Positions 26,642-35,076 of a stretch of DNA of 64,000 nt are shown piece after piece. Every line of letters begins with the position of its first letter. Position 1 is the stretch's first letter. Origin of the DNA: Natronorubrum sediminis (GTDB lineage: Archaea; Halobacteriota; Halobacteria; Halobacteriales; Natrialbaceae); assembly GCF_900108095.1 (NCBI RefSeq), contig NZ_FNWL01000002.1, positions 664,748 to 728,747 of the forward strand, written 5' to 3'. Below the pieces are notes generated by a model. The model worked only from the letters and a program-made list of their open reading frames with translations. It was not told the DNA's origin and did not search any database. Both the position numbers and the translations under genes were made by a program.

Positions 26642-27874
26642 TCACTCGAGGAACTGATCGAGCGTCGTATCCATTCCGTTTCGAACCTCGCGCACCAGTG
26701 CGCCCTCGATGTCTAATCCGAGTACGTCGACGGCTGCCCGGCCAATTCGATCGCGCATTTCCGGCGGCGAGTAGACGCCGAGTCGCCACTGAGAATATTG
26801 AGCGCCCCGAAGCGCGTCGACGAGTGGCGACTGTTGGCCGAGTTGGCGAACGTCGCCGTTGACCAGCACGCGCGTCGTGGACTCCGTCATCGATGGTCGA
26901 CCCGGAACGTCGAGGATGACGCACTCGGGATCGACGGCTGCGGATGCCGCGATTTCGCGTTCGAACGAGCGAATCTCGTCGTGGTCGGCCTCGATGATCC
27001 CGCCGGGAACGTCGTCGATTTCGGCCCACACCGCACGTTTGTACAGATCGCGCTGGTCGAGTCGCCTCGAGAACGTACTCGTCGCCTCACACGAGCGAAG
27101 CGCGACGATCAGGTCGTGGTCGTCCATCCGCTGGAGGGCCTCGCCGTCGGTCGCGTTTTCGGGCGACTCGAGGAGGCGCTCGGCCGCCCGTCGGAGCATC
27201 GCCTTGCTGATCCGGGCGACGCTGTGGCTGTAGACGGTCGGATTCATCAGTGCCCGGGCGACGAGCAGGCTCTCTGCGGCCTGAACGTTCCCCTCGTCGA
27301 GGACGAGTTCCTCATCGGTAAAGGTGAGTTCGCGAACGAGGCGACCGTGGTCGATCGTTCCGTAGGGAACGCCCGTGTGGTGGGCGTCCCGGACCAGGTA
27401 GTCCATCCGATCGACGTCGAGTTCACCCGAGACGAGTTGGCCGAACCTGCCGTCCCCCGCGACGAGGTCCGCGACGGCGTCCGGCTCGAGGTCGTGCTCG
27501 CGAAGCACCTCCCCGACCCCCCCATTCGAAAGCACGTCGTGGACGTCGTCGTGATAGCGTCCCGTCCGGCGGTGGGTGAGCGACTCGAGGTTGTGGCTGA
27601 ACGGCCCGTGGCCGACGTCGTGGAGGAGTGCTGCGGCGTGAACGCGCTCGGCCTGCGTTCCGTCGACACCGAGTTGCTCGAGGGCCTCGCAGGCGAGGTG
27701 ATAGACGCCGAGGCTGTGCTCGAAGCGCGTGTGATTCGCGGAAGGGTAGACGAGCGAAACCGTCCCTAGTTGGCGAATATTCCGCAGGCGCTGGAGGGCT
27801 GGCGTATCGAGGAGATCGCGCGCCACGCCGTCAATCTGAATGTGATCGTGGACACTGTCCTTGATCGTCGTCAT
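26642..27874 (-). CDS. HD-domain phosphohydrolase
   Basis: 410 residues from the ATG at 27874. The N-terminus (TTIKDSVHDHIQIDGVARDLLDTPALQRLRNIRQLG) and HTRFEHSLGVYHL plus AALLHDVGHGPFSHNLE (about 70-90) are classical HD-superfamily motifs, with the HD pair and a downstream Asp as metal ligands; it resembles dGTPase/SAMHD-type proteins that hydrolyse nucleotides. The C-terminal 130 residues are a family-specific extension. The frame is open upstream to 28000, but those residues are not family-like. Substrate cannot be deduced; nucleotide triphosphatase is likely. Confidence 0.9.
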   Translation of the reverse strand: MTTIKDSVHDHIQIDGVARDLLDTPALQRLRNIRQLGTVSLVYPSANHTRFEHSLGVYHLACEALEQLGVDGTQAERVHAAALLHDVGHGPFSHNLESLTHRRTGRYHDDVHDVLSNGGVGEVLREHDLEPDAVADLVAGDGRFGQLVSGELDVDRMDYLVRDAHHTGVPYGTIDHGRLVRELTFTDEELVLDEGNVQAAESLLVARALMNPTVYSHSVARISKAMLRRAAERLLESPENATDGEALQRMDDHDLIVALRSCEATSTFSRRLDQRDLYKRAVWAEIDDVPGGIIEADHDEIRSFEREIAASAAVDPECVILDVPGRPSMTESTTRVLVNGDVRQLGQQSPLVDALRGAQYSQWRLGVYSPPEMRDRIGRAAVDVLGLDIEGALVREVRNGMDTTLDQFLE

Positions 27875-28048
27875 AGCCCGTCTTTGGCCCTCTCGCACAA
27901 AAAGTATCGTGTGCAGAATACGTCGGCACTTTCGAGTCGAGACGCTACTGGCAGACGGCAGGCAGCGAGCGACCGTCGTCGACGTAAAAGCTGCCGTCAC
28001 CTGACGCGTCGAAACTTACCCTCACTGGTCTCGTCAGGTTGGCTCGGA

Positions 28049-28321
28049 ATGACTGAACTTACCGTCCCGCCGGATGCCGACGAAGAGCGCACCGCCGACC
28101 TCGTCCGCGAACACGTCTCGGTCGGAGACACCGTCGAAATTTGGGGGCGAGAACGAACGGACGCCGACGATCCCGAACATTCGGGTGTGGTGACGGGATT
28201 CGAGACGGGCTACCTCGAACTCGAGGGGGACTCACCCGAGGAAAAGAGCGTTCGCTACGACGAAATCGACACCGTCATTCGCGCCCAGACGGACGACGAG
28301 ACGCCGGATAGTGGCCCTTAA
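28049..28321 (+). CDS. Small acidic haloarchaeal hypothetical protein
   Basis: 90 residues from the ATG at 28049 (MTELTVPPDADEERT). After an acidic helix it has a small beta-barrel-like pattern (VGDTVEIWGRE, SGVVTGFETGYLELEGD, VRYDEIDTVIR) resembling SH3- or Sm-like folds. Composition agrees with the genome and it ends eight bases before the convergent oxidoreductase gene. It is divergent from the HD hydrolase gene, sharing a 174-base region. Family not recognised. Confidence 0.65.
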   Translation: MTELTVPPDADEERTADLVREHVSVGDTVEIWGRERTDADDPEHSGVVTGFETGYLELEGDSPEEKSVRYDEIDTVIRAQTDDETPDSGP

Positions 28322-28329
28322 TCCTGTGA

Positions 28330-29460
28330 TCACTCGAGCGTGATCCACTCGCCGTGTTCGTCGCTTCGTTCGATTGCGTCGAGGACGCGCTGGGCTGTGA
28401 GTCCGTCCTCGAAGCTAGGTTCGAACGCTCTCCCCTCCGCAACAGCGCGTAAGAACTCGTAATTTTCGTGGACGAAGGTGTGCTCCCAGCCGAGGACGTG
28501 CCCCGGTGGCCACCAGTGGTCGACGTAGGGATCGTCCTCGTCGGTGACCAACACCGTCTCGTACCCTCGATTCTCGTCGGTCCGGAGAATCTCGAGTTCG
28601 TTCAGCCGCTCGAGCGAGAACCGGAGACTCCCCTCAGAGCCGTGAATTTCGACCGTGTGATCGTTCTTGTGGCCGGCCGCGACGCGGGTGCCCTCGAGGA
28701 CGCCCGTCGCCCCGTTAGCGAACTCGAGTTGGCCGGTGTAGGCGTCGTCGACGGTCACCGAGCGCATCTCCTCTTCCTCACCGGGAACGGGCCGTTCGTC
28801 GACGAACGTTTGCAACTGCCCGCTCACCCGTTCGATCTTCCCTGCGAGGTCGTCGCCACCGACCAGAAACCGGAGGAGATCGACCGTGTGCGAGCCGAGA
28901 TCACCGAGCGCGCCTGACCCCGCCAGTTCCTCGTCGTTTCGCCACGACCACGGCGCGTCGGGGTCGACCAGCCAGTCCTGAAGATATCGCCCCCGGACGT
29001 GTCGAATCTCGCCGAGTTCGCCCGCCTCGAGCAGGCCCTTCGCGTACTGGATCGCCGGCACGAATCGGTAGTTGAACGCACAGCCGGCGGGGACGTCCTC
29101 GCCCGCCTTGCGTGCCGCGTCGGCCATCGACTCCGCTCGCTCGAGCGTCGGTGCTAGTGGCTTTTCACAAAAGACTGGCGTCCCGGCCTCGAGCGCCGCA
29201 ATCGATGGCTCCGCGTGGACGTGGTTCGGACCGAGATTGTAGAAGACGTCGACCTCGTCGACGACGTCGGCCCAATCGGTCGCCGTCGAGGAAAACCCGA
29301 ACCGGTCTGCAGCCTCCGAGAGCGCGGTTTCGTCCCGTCCGACCAGGACGCTACGTTCGATCGCTGGCGCGTCCGGGAAGAACATCGGCAGCCGCGCCAT
29401 GGCGTTCGCGTGTGCATTACCCATAAACCGATAGCCGAGCACGCCGACCTCAAGCGTCAT
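28330..29460 (-). CDS. Gfo/Idh/MocA-family oxidoreductase
   Basis: 376 residues. An N-terminal Rossmann domain with GVLGYRFMGNAHANAM near the start and VFCEKPLAPT (about 92-100, containing the EKP nucleotide-site motif) precedes the alpha/beta catalytic domain with GALGDLGSHTVDLLRFL (about 175-190). These enzymes oxidise sugars, inositols or similar polyols with NAD(P). The RYLQDW and DVPAGCAFNYRFVP segments are typical of the sugar dehydrogenase branch. No sugar-transport gene adjoins it, so the substrate is unknown. Confidence 0.88.
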   Translation of the reverse strand: MTLEVGVLGYRFMGNAHANAMARLPMFFPDAPAIERSVLVGRDETALSEAADRFGFSSTATDWADVVDEVDVFYNLGPNHVHAEPSIAALEAGTPVFCEKPLAPTLERAESMADAARKAGEDVPAGCAFNYRFVPAIQYAKGLLEAGELGEIRHVRGRYLQDWLVDPDAPWSWRNDEELAGSGALGDLGSHTVDLLRFLVGGDDLAGKIERVSGQLQTFVDERPVPGEEEEMRSVTVDDAYTGQLEFANGATGVLEGTRVAAGHKNDHTVEIHGSEGSLRFSLERLNELEILRTDENRGYETVLVTDEDDPYVDHWWPPGHVLGWEHTFVHENYEFLRAVAEGRAFEPSFEDGLTAQRVLDAIERSDEHGEWITLE

Positions 29461-29541
29461 GGGAGGACGAACGCCGGGCAGAAAGTTAGGCGTTGGCCCG
29501 ACGAGGGTGTGGCAGAGGCGTCGGCCCGTCCGAGACCCGAG

Positions 29542-30324
29542 TCACACACGAACCGCTCGAAACCGCAGCCGTCGGTAGTCTGCCGTCCACGTCTCGTCGT
29601 CGTGGTCGTAGAGAGTCGACTCGAGGTCGCGCTCGACGTCGGCGATTACCGACTCTTGCTCGTCATCCGAGAGGTCCGCGAAGAAGCTATCACCGAACAT
29701 CCCGAGCCAGTTTCGGAGTCCATCTTCACCGTCCTCGAGTTCCGTCGGTCGATCGAACAGCCGTGCGAACCGGACCTCGAAGCCGTGTGACTCGAGGCGA
29801 CTGGCGTACTCGCCGACGCTCGGAAAGTACCACGGGTGGTCGATGTCGTACCCACGCTCCTCGAGGGCGGCCATCGTCGCCTCGACGATTCGCTCGACGT
29901 TACCCGTCCCGCCGAGTTCGGCGACGAACCGGCCACCGGGTCGGAGCGCATCTCGAACGGACGCGAGCACGTCGTCCTGGTCCTCGTCGTCGATCCAGTG
30001 TAAGGCCGCGTTCGAGAAGACCGCCTCGAAGGGGTCCTCGACCGTTAACTCTCGCGCGTCGACCCGTCGGAACGTCGGACTCGAGTGCGTGTCGCGGGCT
30101 CGTTCGATCATCTCGGGTGCAGCGTCGACGCCGACCACCTCGGCTCCGGTCGACGCAATTCGGGCGCTCAGGTGGCCCGTTCCACACCCGAGGTCGAGGA
30201 TTCGTTCGTCCGCCTTCGGCTCGAGAAGCTCGAGGACGTCAGATCCGTACTCGTGGACGAACGAGTGATTTCCGTCGTACTCGTCGGCGTCCCACCGATT
30301 CGAGACTGTGGGCTCTTCAGCCAT
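29542..30324 (-). CDS. SAM-dependent methyltransferase (trans-aconitate methyltransferase-like)
   Basis: 260 residues from the ATG at 30324. The SAM-binding motif ILDLGCGTGHLSARIA (about 42-57) is followed by a class I Rossmann fold, VDAAPEMIERA (about 66-76), a FSNAALHWIDDEDQDD loop and AELGGTGNVERIV. The ALHW pattern resembles trans-aconitate 2-methyltransferases and arsenite-type small-molecule methyltransferases. Substrate unknown. It is transcribed with the same direction as its neighbours but with about 80-base gaps, so it is likely independent. Confidence 0.85.
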   Translation of the reverse strand: MAEEPTVSNRWDADEYDGNHSFVHEYGSDVLELLEPKADERILDLGCGTGHLSARIASTGAEVVGVDAAPEMIERARDTHSSPTFRRVDARELTVEDPFEAVFSNAALHWIDDEDQDDVLASVRDALRPGGRFVAELGGTGNVERIVEATMAALEERGYDIDHPWYFPSVGEYASRLESHGFEVRFARLFDRPTELEDGEDGLRNWLGMFGDSFFADLSDDEQESVIADVERDLESTLYDHDDETWTADYRRLRFRAVRV

Positions 30325-30409
30325 ACGGTTGGTACTCCCTCGCACAGGTGAGAAAGCTTCCGATTATCGCAGTCGGCGTCTCGAATGGGGCCTGCAACCG
30401 ACGAGTGAG

Positions 30410-31021
30410 TTACTCGAAGCCGCCGCGGTGGACGATCTCCTCGAGGGGTTTCCGGCCGCTCGGCACCTCGCGCTCTTGCTGATCGCTCGGAAGCGACTCG
30501 GGCGGTGCGCGCTCGCCGATCGCCGCCATCGCTTCGACCTCGTACTCCTCGGGAACCGCGAGTTCCTCGGCCGCGCGCTCGTAGTCGAATCCGGCCATTC
30601 CGTGGACGACGAGTCCGCGACGCGCGCCCTCAAGCGCGAGGTTCTGCCAGGCTGCACCGGTGTCGAAGGAGTGGACCGGTGCGGGTTCGTCGTTGTGATC
30701 GAACGTCGTCTTCGAGACGATTACGACGAGCACGCCGGCGTCGGTCGCCCACTGGTTGCCCTCGAAGAGCAAGTCGACGAACGTCTCCCACTCGTCGTCA
30801 TCGGGCGTCGCGTAGAGAAACCGCCAGTGTTGATTGTTGTACGCGGAGGGTGCCCAGCGAGCGGCTTCGAAGAGTGGGAGGAACTCGTCGTCCGCAAGGG
30901 TCTCACCGGTCATCGCGCGTGGCGACCAGCGGTTAACGAACAGCGGGTCGATTTCGTGACCGGGGTCGCGGTGTTCGGCGACTTCCTCGTCGAGTTCGCG
31001 GTTCTGGACAGTTTCTTGCAT
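30410..31021 (-). CDS. Nitroreductase-family flavoprotein
   Basis: 203 residues. FMN-phosphate contacts are seen in NRWSPRAM (about 30-37), followed by the LFEAARWAPSAYNNQHWRF segment (about 50-68) and the GVLVVIVSK core. The C-terminal half has AAWQNLALEGARRGLVVHGMAGF, a family helix with flavin contact. These enzymes reduce nitro groups, quinones or other electrophiles with NAD(P)H, usually as dimers. No specific substrate evident. Confidence 0.9.
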   Translation of the reverse strand: MQETVQNRELDEEVAEHRDPGHEIDPLFVNRWSPRAMTGETLADDEFLPLFEAARWAPSAYNNQHWRFLYATPDDDEWETFVDLLFEGNQWATDAGVLVVIVSKTTFDHNDEPAPVHSFDTGAAWQNLALEGARRGLVVHGMAGFDYERAAEELAVPEEYEVEAMAAIGERAPPESLPSDQQEREVPSGRKPLEEIVHRGGFE

Positions 31022-31127
31022 TGTTTGGTCGAACGTACTCGAGACACCAGTATGTTTCCGGACAGACCAGTTACCTGGTAACAGTCACGTCGTCGTCTCG
31101 TGTTCACGCTTGACTTGCCGTGGTGTC

Positions 31128-31955
31128 TCACCCGAGCGAGATGTCGAGGAAGAGCATCACGATCACCCCGAGAATCGTTCCCAGAGTGGCAACGCGTTCG
31201 TACCCTTTCGTGTGCGTTTCCGGGATGATCTCGTCGCTGATGACGAACAACATCGCACCTGCGGCGAACCCCATCGCGTACGGCAGCAGTGCGGAGATCG
31301 AATGCACTGCGTACGCGCCGAGTACGGCCATTGGAATTTCGACGACACCAGCCCGGATCCCAGCTAACACCGCGTAGAATCGCTTGTCCAGGCCGGCGTT
31401 GACGGCCGCCAGCGACACCGCAAACCCCTCGGGAACGTTCTGGATACCGATCGCGAGCATTAGCGGAATCGCCGTCTCGAGGTCGCCGCTGCCGAAGCCG
31501 ACGCCGACGGCGAGCCCTTCGGGCATGTTGTGAAGGGTGATCGCGAGGATGAAGAGGACGACGGCCGCGAGTCGCTCGTCGTCGACCGGGAGGTCGGTGC
31601 CGGGATCCGCCGCGTCCCGCCGTCGCCGGCCCGTGAGCAGGAAGTGAGCGTGCGGGACGAGCACGTCGGAACGGTCCAGAAACAGGGCTCCGAGCGCGAC
31701 GCCGACGAGAACCGGAATCGGATTCCCGTCCGAGTAGGTCTCGATGCCGGGGATGATGAGACTCGTAAAGCTCGCGGCGAGCATGATCCCCGCGGCGAAG
31801 CCGAGCGAAGCGTTCATCGCCCGGTCGGAGGGGTTGCGCCAAACGAAGATCAGCGACGCACCCAGCAGGTTGAGCGAGGCGATGACGAGGCCGCCGATGA
31901 GGGCGTGGACGACGGGATCGGTACCGAATAGCTCTGTGAAGGTGTCGACGACCAT
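31128..31955 (-). CDS. ZIP-family divalent metal transporter
   Basis: 275 residues with about eight hydrophobic segments. The metal-binding helix motifs HNMPEGLAVGVGFGS (TM4, about residues 148-162) and QNVPEGFAVSL (TM5, about 178-188) are diagnostic of ZIP proteins, which import Zn2+, Fe2+ or Mn2+. The usual His-rich cytoplasmic loop is short here. It would be one of the main zinc-uptake routes; regulation is not apparent. Confidence 0.92.
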   Translation of the reverse strand: MVVDTFTELFGTDPVVHALIGGLVIASLNLLGASLIFVWRNPSDRAMNASLGFAAGIMLAASFTSLIIPGIETYSDGNPIPVLVGVALGALFLDRSDVLVPHAHFLLTGRRRRDAADPGTDLPVDDERLAAVVLFILAITLHNMPEGLAVGVGFGSGDLETAIPLMLAIGIQNVPEGFAVSLAAVNAGLDKRFYAVLAGIRAGVVEIPMAVLGAYAVHSISALLPYAMGFAAGAMLFVISDEIIPETHTKGYERVATLGTILGVIVMLFLDISLG

Positions 31956-32054
31956 CCGCTACGCACCCCGCTGGAACTCGAGCGTCATAGTTCACACCGC
32001 TACGCCTTCATACTACGTCGTCAGCGGAAAAAGAACCAGTGGACGGTTTCGAAA

Positions 32055-33128
32055 TCAGTCGTCGGCGGGTGTCGGCGCACCGCGCTCGACGTCGATTTCG
32101 CCCGCGTCGAGTTGCTCCTCAACGTTTCGCGCGGCTTCGACCATGTTCGCCATCTTGCCGTAGGCGACCTCGCGTGGGAGCAATTTCACACCACAGTCCG
32201 GCGAGAGCACGAGTTGTTCCGGCGGAACGATCTCGAGTCCTTTCAGGATGTTCTCCTCGATCTGCTCGACGGATTCGGCTTCGCCGACGTGCACGTCGGT
32301 GACACCCAGCGCGAGATCCTTCGTGAACTCGGGGTCTTTGAAGACGTCGAGTTGGTCGTAGTCGCCGTTGGCGAGTTCGAGGTCGAACTCGTCGACCGGG
32401 AACTCGAGGATCTCGGGGTAGATTCGCGAGTAGTCGCCGTAACAGACGTGCAGGCCGATACGGACGTCCTCGGGGATGTCCTCGACGATGTGCTCGAGTG
32501 CCTCGCCGACGATGGCGTGGTCGTCCGGCGTGGTCGCGAGTGCCGGCTCGTCGATCTGGATGTAGCGTGCGCCAGCGTCGACGAGTTTCTCGATCTCTTC
32601 GTTGACGAGGTCAGCCAGCGCGTAGGCGAGTTCGGCGTCGTCCTCGTAGGCCTCGTTGAACGACCAGCTCGCGAGCGTGTACGGGCCGGTGATCGGGACC
32701 TTGACGGGGCGATCGGTCGCGCTCGCGGTGAACTTGTACTCGTCGACGAGCCAGTTCTCGTCGTACTCGACCTCGCTGACGACGCTTGGCTTGTCGAAGT
32801 AGTTGTGGCCCCAGACTTTGACCGGGCCGTTGAACTCGTAGCCCTCGATGCGGTGGGCGAAGAACTCGACCATCTCGTTACGGCGCATCTCGCCGTCGAC
32901 GACGACGTCGAGACCTGCACGCTCGTGTTCTTGCGTGATAAGACGGGCAGCGTCGTCTTTGGCCTCGTCGTAGTCCCCGTCGTCGAAACCGTGGTCTGGG
33001 TCTTCGTAGAGTTCTTTCGCGCGGTTGAGCCACTTTGGCTTCGGATAGCTGCCGACGACGGTCGTCAGCAGGAAGTGGTCGTTGTCGTGATCGTCGGGTC
33101 GGAATTGGTTCTTGTTCTCGTTGCTCAT
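32055..33128 (-). CDS. MetE-like methionine synthase, zinc-binding catalytic subunit
   Basis: 357 residues from the ATG at 33128. It corresponds to the C-terminal catalytic half of cobalamin-independent methionine synthase: LHVCYGD contributes His227 and Cys229, LELANGD Glu251 and SPDCGVKLL Cys312, the classical His/Cys/Glu/Cys zinc site that activates homocysteine. The first strand has LLTTVVGSYPKP. In haloarchaea the enzyme is encoded as two separate short genes, and the paralogue upstream overlaps this one by four bases (ATGA), implying a heteromeric or coupled system. Methyl donor may be a methylated pterin or corrinoid protein. Confidence 0.9.
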   Translation of the reverse strand: MSNENKNQFRPDDHDNDHFLLTTVVGSYPKPKWLNRAKELYEDPDHGFDDGDYDEAKDDAARLITQEHERAGLDVVVDGEMRRNEMVEFFAHRIEGYEFNGPVKVWGHNYFDKPSVVSEVEYDENWLVDEYKFTASATDRPVKVPITGPYTLASWSFNEAYEDDAELAYALADLVNEEIEKLVDAGARYIQIDEPALATTPDDHAIVGEALEHIVEDIPEDVRIGLHVCYGDYSRIYPEILEFPVDEFDLELANGDYDQLDVFKDPEFTKDLALGVTDVHVGEAESVEQIEENILKGLEIVPPEQLVLSPDCGVKLLPREVAYGKMANMVEAARNVEEQLDAGEIDVERGAPTPADD

Positions 33129-34129
33129 AGTGCTTTCACCTCCGCGAGGTCCGCGGCTTCTGCAAGGACGGCGAGTTTCTCTGCATACTTGGCGTAGGGC
33201 AGGTAGAACGTCTCCGTGTTCGTTGTCAGGTAGACCGTCTCGAAGTCGGTGACCTGCAGTTGGTCTTCGACCCACTGGACGCGCTCGCGAATCGCTTCGG
33301 CATCCTCGACGAGCGTACTCTGCCCGTCTGCGAGGCCGAGCGAGATGTCGTCGGTCGCGCCGTACTCCTGAATGTTGTAGATGTTGTCGTCTTGGTTCGC
33401 GACGAAGTCGAAGCCGACCGCGTCGATATCGGCGTCGAGCAGATGGGCGTAGACCTTCTCCTCGAGTGCGCCCCAGTAGGGCTGGACGACGACGTCGGCG
33501 TCCGTGGCGCTCGCGACCTGATCGATCGCTTCGCTTGCGCGTTCGTCCTCGCCATCGTCTGGCGCGTTCTCGACGAGCGACGGCTCGAGCAAGAACAGCG
33601 TCTCGTGGTCCGGGAAGGCGTCGACTTCGCCCTCGAGGAAGTCAGCGACCGCACCGAGGAACTCGGCGTCGTCGCCGTAGTGGTCGTCGGTGGCGAGGTC
33701 GGCGAGCGAGTACGGGCCGGGGAGGACGGCCTGCAGGTCGTCGCCGTCGACGAGTTCGCTCGCGGCCTCGAGTTCGTTCGCGACGTCGCCGGAGAAGTCG
33801 AGGTCGCCGCTCACAACGGGGTCGCGATAGAAGTTGTTGTTGTCGTAGTAGCGGACGATACCCTCCGTCTCGACGGCGTCGTGGACGGCGAGGGGGTGTG
33901 CAAGCATGTCGTCCCAGCGAAGTTGGCCCTCGACGATCCGGTCGAGTCCGGCCTCCTGTTGGCCCTCGAGCACTTCTTCGCGGGCTTCCTGGTAGGCCGT
34001 CGCAATCTCCCCACCTTCCTCACCGCTGATGAGGTCGTGTTTCTGGTGTCCCTTCAGATCCGAGAGGTCGTCTTTCGCCCAGTCGGGGAGCGGAAAGAGC
34101 CCCGGCGTGGTCGAAACGTACTCAGTCAT
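33125..34129 (-). CDS. MetE-like protein, second subunit without the full zinc site
   Basis: 334 residues from the ATG at 34129 (MTEYVSTTPGLFPLPDWAKDD). It is related to the catalytic gene but lacks the complete zinc site: where the catalytic partner has HVCYGD, this protein has QPYWGAL, and the final Cys segment is replaced by an unrelated TTNTETFYLP. It probably forms the folate-binding or scaffolding half of a split MetE. The TATA-like AATATTAAG about 32 bases upstream supports this start over a frame extending to 34177. Its stop codon overlaps the start of the catalytic gene. Confidence 0.85.
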   Translation of the reverse strand: MTEYVSTTPGLFPLPDWAKDDLSDLKGHQKHDLISGEEGGEIATAYQEAREEVLEGQQEAGLDRIVEGQLRWDDMLAHPLAVHDAVETEGIVRYYDNNNFYRDPVVSGDLDFSGDVANELEAASELVDGDDLQAVLPGPYSLADLATDDHYGDDAEFLGAVADFLEGEVDAFPDHETLFLLEPSLVENAPDDGEDERASEAIDQVASATDADVVVQPYWGALEEKVYAHLLDADIDAVGFDFVANQDDNIYNIQEYGATDDISLGLADGQSTLVEDAEAIRERVQWVEDQLQVTDFETVYLTTNTETFYLPYAKYAEKLAVLAEAADLAEVKAL

Positions 34130-34156
34130 CGTACTCGCGGCTAGGCTATACCGACG

Positions 34157-34166
34157 CTTAATATTT
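34157..34166 (-). promoter_or_regulatory. TATA box of the split metE operon
   Basis: The minus strand carries AATATTAAGC about 32 bases upstream of the ATG at 34129, within a short AT-rich island. The spacing suits a transcript with almost no leader and confirms the inner start. Confidence 0.5.
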
Positions 34167-34278
34167 TCCATCTCCATTAATTCCCAGTAGTAATTTTCCG
34201 TCGTCTCGGTTCCGAGTGATATCTGCCTGAGATGCCCGCAGCCTCGAATATTTACGGCCCCCCGTTGAGCGTGCCTCT

Positions 34279-35046
34279 ATGACGGATGTTGTCATCGAAC
34301 GAGCCCAGAACCCCGACTACGCCACGGTTAGGATCGATAGACCCGGGTCCGGCAACGCCATGTCGCCCGGTGTGATCGCCGAACTCGGCGATGCGATCGA
34401 CGACCTCGCAGATTCTGACGGGTGCCGAACGATCGTGATCACCGGCGCAGACGGCACGTTCTCCGCGGGGGCAGACGTCGACGTATTCGCCGACCGGGCC
34501 GACGACCCCGACGCGGTACTCGAGTACCTCGATGCGTTCACGGCGCTGTACGAGCGGATCGAGGCGGCTTCGAAACCCGTCGTCGCCCGCGTGAACGGCC
34601 CCGCCTACGGCGGTGGGTACGAACTCGCGATGGCGTGTGACGTTCGGTTCGCGTCGACGACCGCGGAACTCTGTCCCGCCGAACTCAGGATGGGGATCGT
34701 CCCGCCGTTCGAGCGACTCGTGTTAGAACTCGGCGACGGACTCGCTCGAGAGGTGTGTTTGACGGGTGGAGTGCTTTCCGCCGAAGACGTCGCCGATACG
34801 GATCTGTTCGCTCGCGTGGTCGCGCCCGAGGAACTCGACGCCGTGATCGAGGAGTTCGCTCGGCAGGTCGAAGCGCGCAGTCCGAACGCCGTCGCCCAGA
34901 CGAAACGCGCGATGGTCGCACACCGATCGGAGGCGATCGGTCGATCCTCCGCCTACCGCCACGCGCTGGACGAACAGTGCGTTCGCCACCCCGATTTCGC
35001 CGAGAGCGTCGCCGCCTTTCTCGAAGACCGAACGCCGTCGTACTGA
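34279..35046 (+). CDS. Enoyl-CoA hydratase/isomerase family protein
   Basis: 255 residues of the crotonase fold. The oxyanion-hole loop FSAGADV (about 58-64) and the CPAELRMGI segment, which places a Glu where the first catalytic Glu of the family lies, are visible, followed by LTGGVLSAEDVADTDLFARVV. Likely hydrates or isomerises enoyl-CoA thioesters in fatty- or amino-acid degradation. No other beta-oxidation gene is adjacent. An acyl-CoA dehydrogenase gene occurs at 40025. Confidence 0.88.
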   Translation: MTDVVIERAQNPDYATVRIDRPGSGNAMSPGVIAELGDAIDDLADSDGCRTIVITGADGTFSAGADVDVFADRADDPDAVLEYLDAFTALYERIEAASKPVVARVNGPAYGGGYELAMACDVRFASTTAELCPAELRMGIVPPFERLVLELGDGLAREVCLTGGVLSAEDVADTDLFARVVAPEELDAVIEEFARQVEARSPNAVAQTKRAMVAHRSEAIGRSSAYRHALDEQCVRHPDFAESVAAFLEDRTPSY

Positions 35047-35076
35047 CCGTTCTCCGACGATTTCGACGACACGATA

